Positions 12,404-24,016 of a stretch of 64,000 bases of DNA are shown in pieces. Where the stretch lies: assembly GCF_024679095.1 (NCBI RefSeq), contig NC_066578.1, forward strand, positions 1,952,414-2,016,413. Reading direction: 5' to 3'. The translations under genes were made by a program, and so were the position numbers. How positions within the stretch are numbered: the first letter of the stretch is position 1; each line of letters starts with the position of its first letter. The notes under the pieces were generated by a model. It did no database searches. It saw nothing but the letters and a program-made list of their open reading frames with translations, and was not told where the DNA came from. The DNA is from Eriocheir sinensis (Eukaryota; Arthropoda; Malacostraca; Decapoda; Varunidae).

Positions 12404-12441
<38 letters not shown>
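12404..12441. repeat. (CA)n at the 3' end of a Jockey-like LINE
   Basis: About 38 bp of CA dinucleotides directly at the 3' boundary of minus-strand LINE J2. It may have grown from the LINE tail. Confidence 0.9.
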
Positions 12442-12442
<1 letters not shown>

Positions 12443-12443
<1 letters not shown>

Positions 12444-13775
12444 TTCAAGGAGTGGTCATAAAGATAGGTCAATTTCTGGAGGAGAGGTGTCCTGATACCC
12501 TCTTCTTGAAAGAGTTCACGTCGTAGACAGGGGGAAATACAGATGAAGGAAGATTTTTCCAGAGTATACCAACGTAAGGGATGAAAGAGTAAAGATGCTG
12601 GTTATCTCTTGCATAAGGGGTTTGGACAGTATAGGGATGAGCTTGATTAGAAAGTCGTATGAGGCGAGGCCGCGGGAGGGGGGGAGGCATGCAGTTAGCA
12701 CGTTCAGAAGAGCAGTCAGCGTGAAAATATCAATTGAAGATAGAAAGAGAGGTAACATCACGACGGAATTAAAGAGGTAGAAGACTATCAGTAAGAAGAG
12801 GAGAGCTGATGCGACGAAGAGCCTTAGACTCCACTCTGTCCAATAGAGCTGTGTGAGTGGAGCCCCCCCACACGTGAGATGCATACTCCATACGAGGGCG
12901 GACAAGGCCCTTGTATATGGATAGCAACTGTGCGGGGGAGAGGAACTGGCGGATACGATACAGAACGCCCAACCTCGAGGAAGCTGATTTAATGAGAGAG
13001 ATGTGAAGTTTCCAGTTAAGATTTTGTGTTAAGGATAGACCGAGGATATTTAATGTTGAAGAAGGTACCAGCTGAGTGTTGTCAATGAATAGGGGATAGG
13101 TGTTTGGAAGAGTTTGTCGAGTTGATAAGTGGATAAATTAAGTTTTTGAAACATTGAAAGACACAAGGTTCCTTCTACCCCAATCTGAAATGATAGCAAG
13201 GTCTGAGGTTAAGCGTTCTGCAGCCTCCAGTCTGGAGTCATGTACTTCCTGTTGGGATGGTCTTCTGTTGAAAGAAGTTGAATAATGCAGAGTGGAATCT
13301 TCGGCGTATGAGTGGACAGGACAGTTTGTTATGGAAAGAAGATCATTGATGAATAACAGACAGTGGGTGATATAACAGAGCACTGTGGTACACCACTGTT
13401 AACAGGTTTAGGGGAGGAACAGTGACCGTCTACCACCGTAGAGACAGAACGGCTGGAAAGGAAACTGAAAATAAAGGAACAGAGAGAGGGATATAATCCG
13501 AAAGAGGGCAGTTTAGAAAGCAAAGACTTGTGCCAGACTCTATCGAAGGCTTTCGATAGGTCTAGCGCAACAAAGAAAGTTTAACTGAAACGGCTAAGAG
13601 AGGATGACCATGAGTCAGTTAAGAGAGCAAGAAGATCGCCAGTAGAATGCCCCTTGCGGAACCCATACTGGCGATCAGATAGAAGGTTAGAAGTGGAAAG
13701 GTGCTTTTGAATCTTCCAGTTAAGGATTGATTCAAAAGCTTTAAATAGACAGGAAAGTAAAGCTATAGGGCGGTA
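12443..13775 (-). mobile_element. Jockey-like LINE fragment J2 (RT to 3' end)
   Basis: 5'-truncated minus-strand copy. In order from 13775: an RT segment with the fingers/palm block FRKGHSTGDLLAL-like text (near 13640), a KAFDRVWHKSL-like stretch, SFGLYPSLCSFIFSFLSSRS, a decayed GVPQ..VISPT, SYAEDSTLHYS (YADD box mutated to YAED), LEAAERLTSDLAIISDWG, then the C-terminal GVLYRIRQFLSPAQLLSIYK, RPRMEYASHVWGGSTHTALL and the terminal SGHLSSRN before the stop at 12469. Frameshifts at several points make it inactive. It is closely related to J3 and J4. Confidence 0.85.
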
Positions 13776-13804
13776 GTTTGACTGGCTCGATGTCAGACGT
13801 ACCT

Positions 13805-14671
13805 GATGTAAGGGCGTACCAAGGATCAGTGCTTGGCCCCATTAATTTATGTTAATGATATCGATGATGGGCTCACTTGCAAAGTATCAAAATTTGCTGA
13901 TGAGAAAAAATTGCTTAAAGTAATCGCGACACTCGACGAAGAAGCTTTACAATCAGATCTAGATCGACTTGCACGTTGGGCCAATAAAATGGGAAATGAA
14001 ATTTAACGTTGATCAACGTAAAGTGTTGCACATCGGAAAAATAATAATCGTGTTCGGTACGTAATGAATGGCAAACAACTTTGCAGTGAAAAGAATAGGA
14101 TCTTGGAATCACTATATCAAGCGATTTAAAGGCCGGTCAGCATTGCTAGAGGATAGTTAAAACTGCAAACAAATTAGTAGGTTTCCATCGACGAGTCTTT
14201 AATAATAAATCGGAAAAAGTAATATTAAAACTGTATAATTCGTTGGTTCTGACCTCGTCTAGAGTACTGTGTCAGTTTTGGTCATTACAGATTACAGCAC
14301 ATAGATAAGTTGGAACGGGTCTAACGAAGAGTAACAGATGATTCATAGGTTGAGAAATTTATCAAATGAACAAATTAAAGAAGTAAATTTATTCAGTCTA
14401 TCAACAGAAGAATGCGAGGCGATCTAATAGAAGTTTCAAAATGTTTAAAGGATTCAGTGATATTAATCGGAGGATTGGCAAATTGATCGATCAAACAGAA
14501 CAAGAAGAAATCACACCTAAGATAAGTGGTAAAAGATTTTTGTCGCACGAAGCCAAACACTTCTTCAATCGAGTTGTTAATGTAACTCTACTCTGTGATG
14601 TCGTTGATAGTACAACAGTTACGGCCTTCAAGAATAGATTAGATAAGGTTTTGAATCCAACCAGCAACTAA
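13805..14671 (+). mobile_element. CR1-like LINE 3' part
   Basis: Plus-strand broken frames read QGSVLGP-like text near 13818, then YVNDIDDGL, SKFADEKKLLK (FADD box decayed to FADE), DLDRLARWANKWEMKFNV, KVLHIG, and a C-terminal run ending TTVTAFKNRLDKVLNPTSN before the stop at 14669. This order (palm, thumb, then a terminal F+.RLD.. segment) fits the CR1 clade. It abuts the minus-strand Jockey-like J2 at about 13780-13805, so two unrelated LINE pieces are joined here. It is inactive because of several frameshifts. Confidence 0.75.
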
Positions 14672-14699
14672 GATATTGCTCATTGTCGTAATAACAAGT

Positions 14700-14885
14700 T
14701 CTTTCGAATACTGGTGTCCTTGTCCAATTTTTATCGCCCAGCCTGTTCTGGCGCAGGCGAGTGTTTATAGTGCGCCATCTATTCCATGCAGTTTTCCAGG
14801 CACCTGCCAGCTGCAGGGATTGAACTCGCGTACTCCTGAACGCGGCGCCGTCACTCTGTCGACTCAGCCACCGCCTGCTGTCTTC
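14700..14885 (-). mobile_element. tRNA-headed SINE (family C)
   Basis: On the minus strand a tRNA-like head reads GGCGGTGGCTGAGTCGACAG (A-box region) and CGAGTTCAATCCCTGCAGC (B-box region). A body follows that includes GGAAAACTGCATGGAATAGA. It sits between the 3' end of a CR1-like LINE and the broken ORF2 of a Nimb-like LINE. No target duplication was identified. Confidence 0.55.
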
Positions 14886-15680
14886 TATTATTTTGTACCA
14901 TTGTTCGAATTTGTGTTCTATGTCATTTGTTGTCATATTTTCTTGTGTAGTAAGGTTTTCGATATTTTCGTAGACTTTTTCTTTAAATCTATCCTAGTTG
15001 GCTGCTTTTAACTTTAGTGTTGCAGGGGTTGATTTCAATGTTCCTCTTGTTGTAATCGTCATTATTATTGGAAGGTGATCCGAGTTGGTTAAGGATCCTT
15101 GTTCTTTTATCACGTTGTGATTTGTCAGTATTATATCGGGTGTTGTACGGCTTTGTCTTCATATAAATGTGTGAAAGTTTGGGCCAAGTTGTAATAATTT
15201 GCCTCTCTTTAGGAATTGTTCCAAGTTTTTCCCTACTGTGTTCCTTGATATCTGTCCTGTTAATGGGGTAGATGCATTGAGGTCACCCAGAATGTACATT
15301 GGTTTACTATATGAAGCTAGCCTATGAAAGTCAGGGAAAGGGAGATATGGCCTTCTAGGCGGAAGGTATGTGGTCGCGATGCCAACTTCTCCAATGTCTG
15401 TTTCTATATTTATATGTAGAACATCTGTTATAAATCCGTCTTCAATTTTATGTTTTATATTGTTTTTAACTAAGATTACTGATCCATCACTCTTTTCATT
15501 TATAGAATTTAAGTTGTATGTTGTGTATCCAAATATTTGTATTGCCTCATTTGATTTAACTCCGTGACTGTTTAATAAGATTATGTGTGGATCTATTCCT
15601 TTGTATGTATTTATTAGATTAAATTTATTTGTGTTCCAGTTAAGTACGTTATGTTGGACAATTCTGATCGTATCCATATT
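14886..15680 (-). mobile_element. Nimb/I-like LINE 'a', ORF2 endonuclease region
   Basis: The minus-strand open frame 15677-15159 starts with RIVQHNVLNW, followed by DPHIILLNSHGVK, VGIATTYLPPRRPYLP and YILGDLNAS. This is the order of an apurinic-type endonuclease domain of the I/Nimb group. After a frameshift near 15160 it continues with TTPDIILTNHNVI, NSDHLPIIMTI and, at 14936-14875, NDIEHKFEQWYKIIEDSRR. RT is absent because the copy ends against a SINE at 14885. Its ORF1 lies upstream on the same strand (16011-15690 and 20960-19973), split by an LTR element. It is inactive. Confidence 0.85.
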
Positions 15681-15689
15681 ATCTTTTCT

Positions 15690-16011
15690 TCCTTTGTTTA
15701 TGTTATTGAGGGCTTTTTTTCTATTACTAGACCCGATCTAATTTTGTTGAAGACGCTGTCCTCTTGTTAGGTCAACTACGCTTGCCTCTATCATTACTAG
15801 TACCTCTGTATCTCTGGTCATCCCCTGGATTGAGAAATATATATAATTAATCCCATGTCTGTTCCCTCTACTTGCTTTTTCCTTCTTGTTCCTGTATGTT
15901 TTCTTATTTCTTCTCTTTCTTCTAGTTCTTGTGTTCTCATTTCAGTTTCCTCTGTAGTGGTATGATTTCCTTCATTTCTTTCATTGTTTCCTCGTATGTT
16001 ACTACTTCCTC
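15690..16011 (-). mobile_element. Nimb-like LINE 'a', ORF1 C-terminal part
   Basis: Minus-strand text rich in Glu/Lys (EVVTYEETMKEMKEI, then TQELEEREEIRKHT) looks like a coiled-coil tail of a LINE ORF1. It lies just upstream of ORF2 in transcription order. It is cut off at 16011 by the LTR element. The matching upstream piece with zinc knuckles resumes at 19973. Confidence 0.65.
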
Positions 16012-16015
16012 TGAA

Positions 16016-16256
16016 TGTTATAGTAGGATATCAATGTATTATTATTATTATTATTATTATTATTTAATATCACCACGATTTAGGCATACAATTGTCAATG
16101 GAAAAAACCACGACAGATAGATCACGCCACCTTATAGGAATGTCGTCCGTCAGTGTTTACCGTACTGTATACAAAGTATTTCATCAAGCTTGGAGGTCAC
16201 CTTGACATACGTGACCTATTGTAACTTCATTATTTTCCAATCTGTAACTCGTCGGG
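16016..16256 (+). repeat. 5' LTR, truncated
   Basis: Matches the first part of the 3' LTR with only a handful of differences outside a length-variable (ATT)n tract (about 30 bp here, about 72 bp in the 3' copy). Similarity stops at 16256 (CTCGTC), where the sequence passes into integrase coding. The remaining ~100 bp of LTR and everything up to mid-pol are deleted. Confidence 0.92.
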
Positions 16257-16257
16257 A

Positions 16258-17430
16258 GACGAAACAAACCTTCCTGAATTGACAGTTCCCTTTTCACAAT
16301 TCTTCCTATCAGAGGACAACCTCCTTTGTAGGTCATGGCCAACCAAACCAGTACCTATAGAACAACTGGTCATCCCAGACAAATACGTCCCCGTGACGCT
16401 TAAGCTGGTCCATGGCACACCCATTGCGGGTCACCCAGGAAGGGACAAGACACTCTGTCACCAGACAAAAATACTACTGGCCCACATTACGGGTTGATGT
16501 AGAAAAACATGTCGCACATTGCGTCGTTTGTGCTAAGCACAAGGGGTCCGTAAAAGGGCCAGCACCTATGTTGCAGTACCCAGCACCAGAGGCGCCATGG
16601 GATGTTGTATATATAGACTTATTACAGCTCCCCCAGAGCCAACATGGTTCGCGCTACTTATTGGTGTGCGTCGACCAGTTCTCTTGGTTTCTAGTTCTAG
16701 CGCCTCTCAAGGACAAGACGGCCACACGCGTGGTCCATGCCCTCGTGACTCACGTGCTGTGTCCACATTCGTCTCCTCGAATTCTTTTGAGTGACAATGG
16801 CACCGAGTTTAGGAACTCAGTATTGAGCGAAATATGCCCTCAGTTTAACATCACGCAATCCTTCATCACAGCTTACCACCCAGCTGCTAATGGGTTGGCG
16901 GAGAGGGTTAATAGGAAAATCTTACAGGTCCTCAGGCCTATCGTGAACGATCTCCACGATAATTGGGAGGATTGGCTATCGCATATAGCCGCTTCCATAA
17001 ATACGTCGGTAAACGACTCTACGGGGAAGTCTCCCTACTACATCTTATATGGGGTGGAGAAACGATTCCGTACGACCTCCTAACAAAACCAAACCAACCT
17101 TTCTACAACACTGATAAGTACGCGCAACAGCAGATGCATAATTTTCTAAGATACACTCAGAGGTTAGGAGTACGTTAAAAGCTACAAAGTTTGAAATGAT
17201 GTCAAAACAACACAAACAGGCCGTCCCGGTGGAATTAAAAGAGGGTGACACAGTCATGATTAAGCAAGCGGAAAGGAGTTAGAAATTGGGGCTAAATCTG
17301 TGGGTCTTTACCGAGTTGTTCGGAATGTCAGGGGAAATAGGTTCGAGGTTCTTGAGTCAAATAGTGGAGTCAGTCTAGAAGTTCACAGTGATCGTTTGAA
17401 AGTCAATTCCCTCACCCTTGGACCTTGATA
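16258..17430 (+). pseudogene. Retroviral-type integrase remnant
   Basis: End of pol. The N-terminal HHCC zinc site is split. LVHGTPIAGHPGRD lies in one frame, and HCVVCAKHKG continues in another after a length change in the A-run at 16467-16471. The catalytic core in the frame from 16412 has the D,D(35)E set: Asp in VYIDLLQL, Asp in LLSDNGTEF, and Glu in NGLAERVNRK. Spacing is 58 residues then exactly 35. Near 17065 a second frameshift moves the C-terminal part (PYDLLTKPNQPFYN, KYAQQQMHNF) to another frame. A third segment (VPVELKEGDTVMI, then VHSDRLKVNS) follows, with a stop near 17280. The motifs fit the Ty3/gypsy errantivirus group. It is not functional as it stands. Confidence 0.9.
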
Positions 17431-17537
17431 TCGGTAATTCCCCTTCAGAGTCAAATGTTCAACAAGATAATCCCAACACCCATAGCTATAACTTGAGACC
17501 ACGGGTTTAAATACTTCATTCCCACCACTTTCAGATC

Positions 17538-19187
17538 ATGATGTTGCGTTTTCTGATCATCTTGTTGTACCTCGGCTCCCTGCTTGCAACGACACCCATC
17601 CACCTGAAGCCTGGCGGCCTCTGGGCACACATGGGAGAGGTCTTCCTCATAGAAGATGTGCTCCTCGTAAAATATCCATATACTTCCTTGACCAACACCA
17701 CAGACACAATCAGGATAGTCTCAGAAAAAACTACTCGGCATGGCAGACGCCATACGGGCAACCTAGACTAGGGAATCAAAGGCACCTTCTAGTATCAACT
17801 CTCTGAATCTTTTTCAACTACTGGAGGATAGGATTCTGCTCTTACGGGGACAAGTTGATGAAGTTGACATGGATTATAGTTTTCACTCAGTTCACTCTCG
17901 GGTAAAGAGGGGGTTGCTCAACATCGTTGGGTCCGCCTCAAAGTTCCTCTTCGGTACGGCAACCGACGCGGACGTGCGCGATTTGCGGGACCACTACACT
18001 CATGTACTTCCTTTGCTGCCCGAAATCGCAGGGTGATCAACGCCAATTGTAGAAAACTTGCGCGATTGCATACTCACATTGAGGAACTGCTAGAGCAAAC
18101 AAATAAGATGGTAGAAGTTATCAACATAGTTGTCAAGCAGATCGACCAGGTGAATCAGTTTCTCCTCCTGGATCAGGCCTTGCATGCCTTTGAAAACGTC
18201 ATTAACTCTGTCGCAACGGCAAATCAGCAGGTTATTAGCAACATGGTTGATGCAGGGCACGGTAGAGTCACTCCTGCCTTGTTCCCTCTACACGATTTGA
18301 GAACGACTATCCATATCGGGTATCAAAATTATAGCCTCAAGCCTTTATTCAACCCAGACATGAGTCAATATTTTTACCCCTTGATTGAGTCCAGCCTCAC
18401 CCCCGATGCCATAATCATTCATGTTCCGTTTCAGACGTCGGACGTGTTTGAGACCCATGAAATTGTCCCATTTCCCTTTTCCGCTAAGGACAGTGTGTTA
18501 GCCCTGAACACGTCCCCGTCTCTTGTCTTAATAGCGAAGGATTTCGCTCTGTATTCAACGGGTAGCTACTCACTCTTGCAATATTGCAAGGAGACCGTCT
18601 TCAGTCGATTCTATTGCTCTGCGTCTCTTTTTGCCTTCCTACCGGTTCGGGGAGGAGGTGAGATCGCCTCACCCGGGTGAACGTGTCTGACGCTCTTTCC
18701 CTGTGCCCTTACAAGCAACTACCACCAACACCTGTTTTCCATAAGAACTTTCAGGGTCTGCATTATTTCTATTTTCCTCAGTCCTTCTATGTATCGGTAA
18801 TCTGCCCGGAGGGTACCACTTCACTATGCCATAGCGGAAGCATGCTATATCCGCTCCACTAACATAACAACGTACCCGTCCCGGATCCGTCTGGTTTTCA
18901 CGGCCAATATTTCCCATCGAGTGTTTCTTCTGCGGTCTCTCGATAACATTCACCTCTCCAGCATCTCTTATGTGACTAATTCCCTTAATTCATTATCTTT
19001 CGCAAACGAAACAGAGTTTGCGGAGACCCTGGAGGAAACGCTGCCTGAATACTTGCACCTCACCTACTTGTACCCTGGAATTTTTGTGCCAGTGTTTCTG
19101 ATGTTCGTCAGTCTCGTCGTCATGTGCTACCTTATTAGGAGGAACTCTGTCCTGCACGATTATTTGGTTGTGCAGACAAGGCGATAG
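17538..19187 (+). pseudogene. env: Baculovirus-F-like envelope (env) remnant
   Basis: An ATG at 17538 starts a hydrophobic signal-like segment (LRFLIILLYLGSLLAT), followed by an ectodomain. After a stop at 17769, another frame carries a furin-type RVKR site near 17903-17914. It is followed by GLLNIVGSASKFLFGTAT, the fusion-peptide hallmark of the Baculo_F/errantivirus Env family. A further frame change near 18030 opens 215 codons of the membrane-proximal subunit (18033-18680), with a helical heptad-like start. The region 18681-18920 is again out of frame. The last frame (18921-19187) ends with one transmembrane span (IFVPVFLMFVSLVVMCYLI) and a short basic tail. At least three frame breaks mean no full product is made. 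Confidence 0.88.
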
Positions 19188-19598
19188 GATGCAGGAAGGA
19201 CATTGGCAAGGTAGTTTTTTTTTTTTTTCTCAAGCAAGTCAAATGACAGAAAACTGGCATTCCCCTGCTCCTGTATCTTAACATTGTACTATGTTCCCAC
19301 CTTTTGTTATTCTTATTATTATTCTTTGGAGGCTGAATGGCCACTTGTTAACTACGGATACTTGTGTCTTTATGTTTCTCCATTTAGAGATTGTTTCTCT
19401 GATTATGTCGCACCCGCTGGTGTTACCTCTCATTATTTATGTCATTACTACACGAGTATTCCTGCTTAGCCATTGTTTTGATATACTTGTGCCATAGGCA
19501 GTCTGCTCAACATGTTCCCACTAAATCGGGTCAACTACTAATTAGATTTTTTTTTTTGTCAATCGCTAGGTCGCGATCACTGGTAGGTGACCGAGCAG
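19188..19598. other. Element 3' untranslated region
   Basis: Between the env stop and the 3' LTR. T-rich with no convincing coding frame. No clean polypurine tract is visible directly before 19599, where the sequence reads GGTAGGTGACCGAGCAG. Confidence 0.6.
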
Positions 19599-19618
19599 TG
19601 TTATAGTAGGATATCAAT

Positions 19619-19689
<71 letters not shown>

Positions 19690-19968
19690 TAATATCACCA
19701 CGAATTAGGCATACAATTGTCAATGGAAAAAACCCACGACAGATAGGTCACGCCACCTTATAGGAATGTCGTCCGTCAGTGTTTACTGTCTCATTTTTTA
19801 TACAAAGCATTTCATCAAGCTTGGAGGTCACCTTGACATACGTGACCAATTGTAACTTCATTATTTTCCAATCTGTAACTCGTCACTCCTTCACGAGAGT
19901 CCGACTTATACACACCTGCAGTCTCTCTCGCTCAGAGGCCTTTAAACGCCCCCCTGTACACCGTAACA
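19599..19968 (+). repeat. 3' LTR, full length (370 bp)
   Basis: Starts TGTTA and ends TAACA (perfect 5-bp inverted ends), followed by the TGAA target duplicate at 19969-19972. Contains an (ATT)n tract at about 19616-19688. It shows what the 5' LTR lacks: about 100 bp from 19866 to the end. Confidence 0.93.
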
Positions 19969-19972
19969 TGAA

Positions 19973-20960
19973 CCTTGAAGTTTGGACATTATATGTAAAG
20001 ATGGAGGGTTTTGGGGTACTTTAATTGTAGGGAGGTTATTAGCCCTAAGGATTGTGTTTAATTCCTCTTCATAACTGCCTGGATAGGCTATATTCAAGAA
20101 ATGGGTGTGCAGCATACATGTGAATATTTTGGTGTGGGTAGAATGGGTTATCTGGCCTTGTACTGCTGGTACAGTTGCCGCGCCCTCAATATTCCTCCTG
20201 GTGGCATTGATGTATGTGGTTGTTGTTCCTGCACTTTCTGCCTTTCTTTTTTTCTTGAATCATCTCTTTCCTTTTAGGGCAACGCATAGTCATGGTGCCG
20301 TGTTCCCCCTTGCAGTTGATGCATCTCTTTGTATCCTCTGAGCAGTCGTTCCAGGTGTGTCCTACTAGAATGCACTCTGAACATATTTTGATTTTTTTTC
20401 CTTATGACAGTTGTTGGTAGCATGATCTTCAATAGCATAGCATCTGAAACAAGCAAGGATGCTATGAAGCTTGTCTTGTATTATTTCATGTTTTGATATT
20501 CTCATAGAGCATCGTCAAGAGTCTTGGCCGTTTCGTCAAAAGTTATTTTCAGTGTGTTGCTTTTAGGGAATTTCACCAGTTGTGTCATACTCTCAATCCA
20601 TTCCTTTTTGTTGACAAGTTCTTGGATTATGTCCTCTTCATTATTCATATAAATGTGGTTGTCCACTCTAAATACTAGGATTGACCTATTCGCCTTCAAT
20701 TGAGGAGGAATCTGAGCGTGTGAGTCATCTTGCTCTAGTTTTTATTCGTTCTGTTGTTGAATATTTTATCCAGTTCGGTTTCTGAATCTGTAAGTATCAC
20801 AAATCCATCAGGTACGGTCAATATCTTTGTCACATATATGTTATGTGTGGAGAGGATTTCCAGAAATTTGTTCTGTCTCCTCTGTTCTTTTGAGTTTGGT
20901 GTCTTTATTTTCACTCAAGCCATTTTTGGTGATTATCAGGTACATACCGAAAGTGAAAAA
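19973..20960 (-). mobile_element. Nimb-like LINE 'a', ORF1 (Gag-like, zinc knuckles)
   Basis: Minus-strand frames give an ORF1 nucleic-acid-binding protein. An N-terminal part includes NRSILVFRVDNHIYMN and KSNTLKITFDETAKTL (20699-20502). Zinc knuckles follow: CFRCYAIEDHATNNC (CX2CX4HX5C, about 20455-20410), CSECILVGHTWNDC (about 20380-20335) and CINCKGEHGTMTMRC. Three clustered CCHC motifs are usual in I/Jockey-group ORF1. Frameshifts separate the parts, and the 3' end is split from 16011 by the LTR element. Confidence 0.8.
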
Positions 20961-21738
20961 CTCCCCTTGACCGCTCTCCAGAGAAATACTCCCCACCTAC
21001 TGCAAGACTACTCGAAAAGTAGGTCCACAGCTAATAGGGTGGGCAAACTCCTGGTTCCTCGGCCAGATACTAAGTCGCTGGCCCGGTGTTAAAAGCTCAC
21101 CTGTCCCGCAGCCAGAGACTCCATCTGGCTTACCACTGATCAGTCGGCCAGAGTCCCGCTCGCGCCAGAGTAGCACTTCTTAGGATAAGTCTCAGCAAGT
21201 TGGGTCGTATTGTTGGGTGTAAATTATGAGTTTAAGGTCAGCCAGGTTGTAGGTCCTACAGTTATAGATTTATATAGGCCACCTACAGGAGCCAGGATCT
21301 AACTCCAACTCTTTTTGGTTGGCCTAACTCCCAGCTCTCTGCACCCGAAGGGTCTTTTCTACACCTATTTCCTCTGTTCCCGGGTGCCTACATCACTCCC
21401 TTATCCTAGAGAGCCCCCTTGTGGCACTGCCCGCGGGGTTCAGCTTCAGCACTCCGGGAACCTAAAGTGGCCTCATTCTCATTCTCATTCGTACAGACAC
21501 TTTTACACAACTCAGCTAAAGCAAAACAAGTGCACAAAAGTGCGACAAAAGTCAGGGCAGGCGTCTCTACCAAAAGGGGAGCAGTCCTCGGTACACTGAC
21601 CCGCGTCAGCTCGCGTCACCACAACCAGGAAAAAAGTCTCTGGCGTGAGCTGAGCTCGCTCTCCCTTCCAACCGCGACCAGAAGCAGAGTCGCTGGCCCG
21701 CTACTACTGGTCCCTTCTCCGCACTGAGGCGACCAGGG
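20961..21738 (-). other. Probable 5' part of Nimb-like LINE 'a'
   Basis: GC-richer than the surroundings. A block containing AGTCGCTGGCCCG occurs twice (near 21071 and 21689), as expected of a LINE 5' region with internal duplication. The plus-strand frames at 21315-21727 have no recognisable domain and are not called. Confidence 0.4.
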
Positions 21739-21739
21739 T

Positions 21740-21960
21740 TGGAGGCGGAAGGCTGGGAGAGAGGTCTGTACTCGGCGAATGCTGGAGCCTGCAAGAATGT
21801 TGGAATGAGTGAGGGTCCAATCCAATATAATACGATAGAGATAGATGGGGTGAAAGAAGAGTTAAGGTGAGGAACAGTGTTGGAAGAAAGTATACCTAAG
21901 TATACAGAAAAAGTGCAGTAGAAGAAAAGTAGGCAGGCTGTCCGCCCTACTGGAATTTTT
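21740..21960 (-). mobile_element. LINE 3' UTR end, same family as LINE 'c'
   Basis: Shares blocks in the same order with 28865-29030: CTCGGCGAATGCTGGA, GAATGTTGGAATGAGTGAG, GATGGGGT and GAAAAGTAGG. At 28865 these form the 3' UTR of Nimb-like LINE 'c', so this is a severely 5'-truncated copy. The following (TA)n lies on its 5' side. Confidence 0.65.
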
Positions 21961-21963
21961 AAT

Positions 21964-22245
<282 letters not shown>

Positions 22246-22779
22246 ATAATCTGTTCTCCGCTCATGATTTATTTCTTAGCTCTTGTGTTACAAGTGATGG
22301 GTCCAATTATGCTGGGATCACACATCCGCGATTTCGCTCAGCGACGGTTGGCGATTTTGAAAATTTCCAAAATCGGGATATGCGCTCGACATCGTACCGA
22401 CGTCACTGCGATTAGTCGCAATAGTCGCGTGGTAAAGTTCGCACGACATGTGGGTGCCGGCCCGTCGCGCAGACATTTTGAAATGTTCAAAAAGTTCGCA
22501 GAAAGTCTGCGATATTGGCCAAATCACACGATTATTCGCACGGTTAAGCGAGAGACCATCGCAGTATGCGCTCGCATACCCTCGTCAAACGCAAGGGGTC
22601 GCGGTGTATGCGCGCGTATATGCGAGCGACTTTGTACATCGTGCGTATGGCAGCGACGCTGCTTCGGAGAGCGAGATGTCAGCGAGCAAGCGGGAGGGTG
22701 TGAAAAACCGTTGGCGAGCGACCACTCGCTCGCACTCACACTGTCCTGCCACACGCCGCTACCTTGTCCGCCTGCAAAA

Positions 22780-23060
22780 TAATAGCCTAGTCTTCATGAA
22801 TTTATAATAATAGCCTAGTTTTCCTAACTGCTAAATAATATCTTAGTGTTCATGAATGGAAAATAATAGAATAGTATTCCTAAATGCAAAATAATACCCT
22901 ACTGTTCATAAATGCAAAATAATATAATAGTATTCCTAACTGCTAAATAATAGCTTAATGTTCATGAATACAAAATAATAGAATAGTATTCCTAAATGTA
23001 AAATAATAGCCTGGTTTAACAAAATGCTAAATTATAAGCTAGTGTACACACTAAAATTAT
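22780..23060. repeat. 28-bp tandem repeat
   Basis: The block AATAATA recurs at 22806, 22834, 22862 and 22890, a regular 28-bp step, with alternating GTGTTCATGAATGC-type and GTATTCCTAAATGC-type halves. About nine units lie within the middle of the TIR element. Confidence 0.88.
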
Positions 23061-23500
23061 TAGCTAAATTACACAGTAAAATCATAATGTATTTATCTTG
23101 ACTACTTCATTTGCTTGTTAGCAAGTTAAAACTCTTTCCACCTACGATTTATTACAGAAATTGCAGATACGGTATAACATGCAGAAAACCTTACACCATA
23201 CGAATAAAATCCAATATTCCTCAAAACAACTTGCTCTGTTCCCAGTAGATCACGACCCCAAGGTTAAGAACTGCTAAATTAGAAGCAAGAAACAATAAAG
23301 CAATATCAGCGACAGCAAGGGAGGGTAGCACAGGCTACTACTTACTTAAAGCACTGGGTGTTAGTTACTAAGCAACTGGCGTTGCCAGATGGGAATTATT
23401 TTTCCATATTGAAAAACTATAAGGTTGATCAGCCGAAATAATAACCTTAGCGTTAGACCGTCGGGATATGCAGGGTGCCAAAATTAATTTCTGGTTAGTA

Positions 23501-23614
<114 letters not shown>

Positions 23615-24016
23615 GGGATGGATGATAGAGAGAGCGCGATATTGTCCGCCTATTATGGGTCGTACAGCGACGCGCCCTCGACGTTTTCTTGACCATGCGT
23701 GCAACGTCGAGGGTCGTCGAGCGGCACGCATAGTCGCCAGGCCCTGCGTTCATCGCGATCCGTCGCAACGGGTTTTATTTTTAAAATTGGGCTCCTCTTC
23801 ATACAGTCGCGCGCATTCACGCACGATTCACCTCGACGTCCCCTCGCCTGTCGCCCTCATGTGCGTATAGGCGAGTGACCCTCCCTCGCCATGTTGCTGT
23901 GAGTTGAAACAGAGGCAAACTCGTAGAGACAATGGTGATGCTCCCACGACTTCGTGCATTTTCAAAATCGCCAACCGTCGCAGAGCGAAATCGCAGATGT
24001 GTGATCCCAGCATTAT

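Larger units (their letters stand above)
16016..19968 (+). mobile_element. Env-bearing Ty3/gypsy (errantivirus-like) LTR element, internally deleted
   Basis: Direct LTRs (16016-16256, truncated; 19599-19968, full) start TGTTATAG, and the full copy ends GTAACA. The 4-bp duplication TGAA lies outside both ends (16012-16015 and 19969-19972). Between them lie integrase and envelope remains in the order pol-env expected of errantiviruses. The left LTR is joined directly to the integrase N-terminus, so gag, protease, RT, RNase H and the primer-binding site are gone. Frameshifts and stops in both genes make it a dead insertion. It lies within ORF1 of a minus-strand Nimb-like LINE, which dates it as younger than that LINE. 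Confidence 0.92.

Noticed and set aside
22264..22807. 172- and 119-codon open frames as a transposase
   Set aside because: They lie in the CG-rich left arm of the TIR element. No catalytic triad or DNA-binding motif, and they do not continue across the middle.
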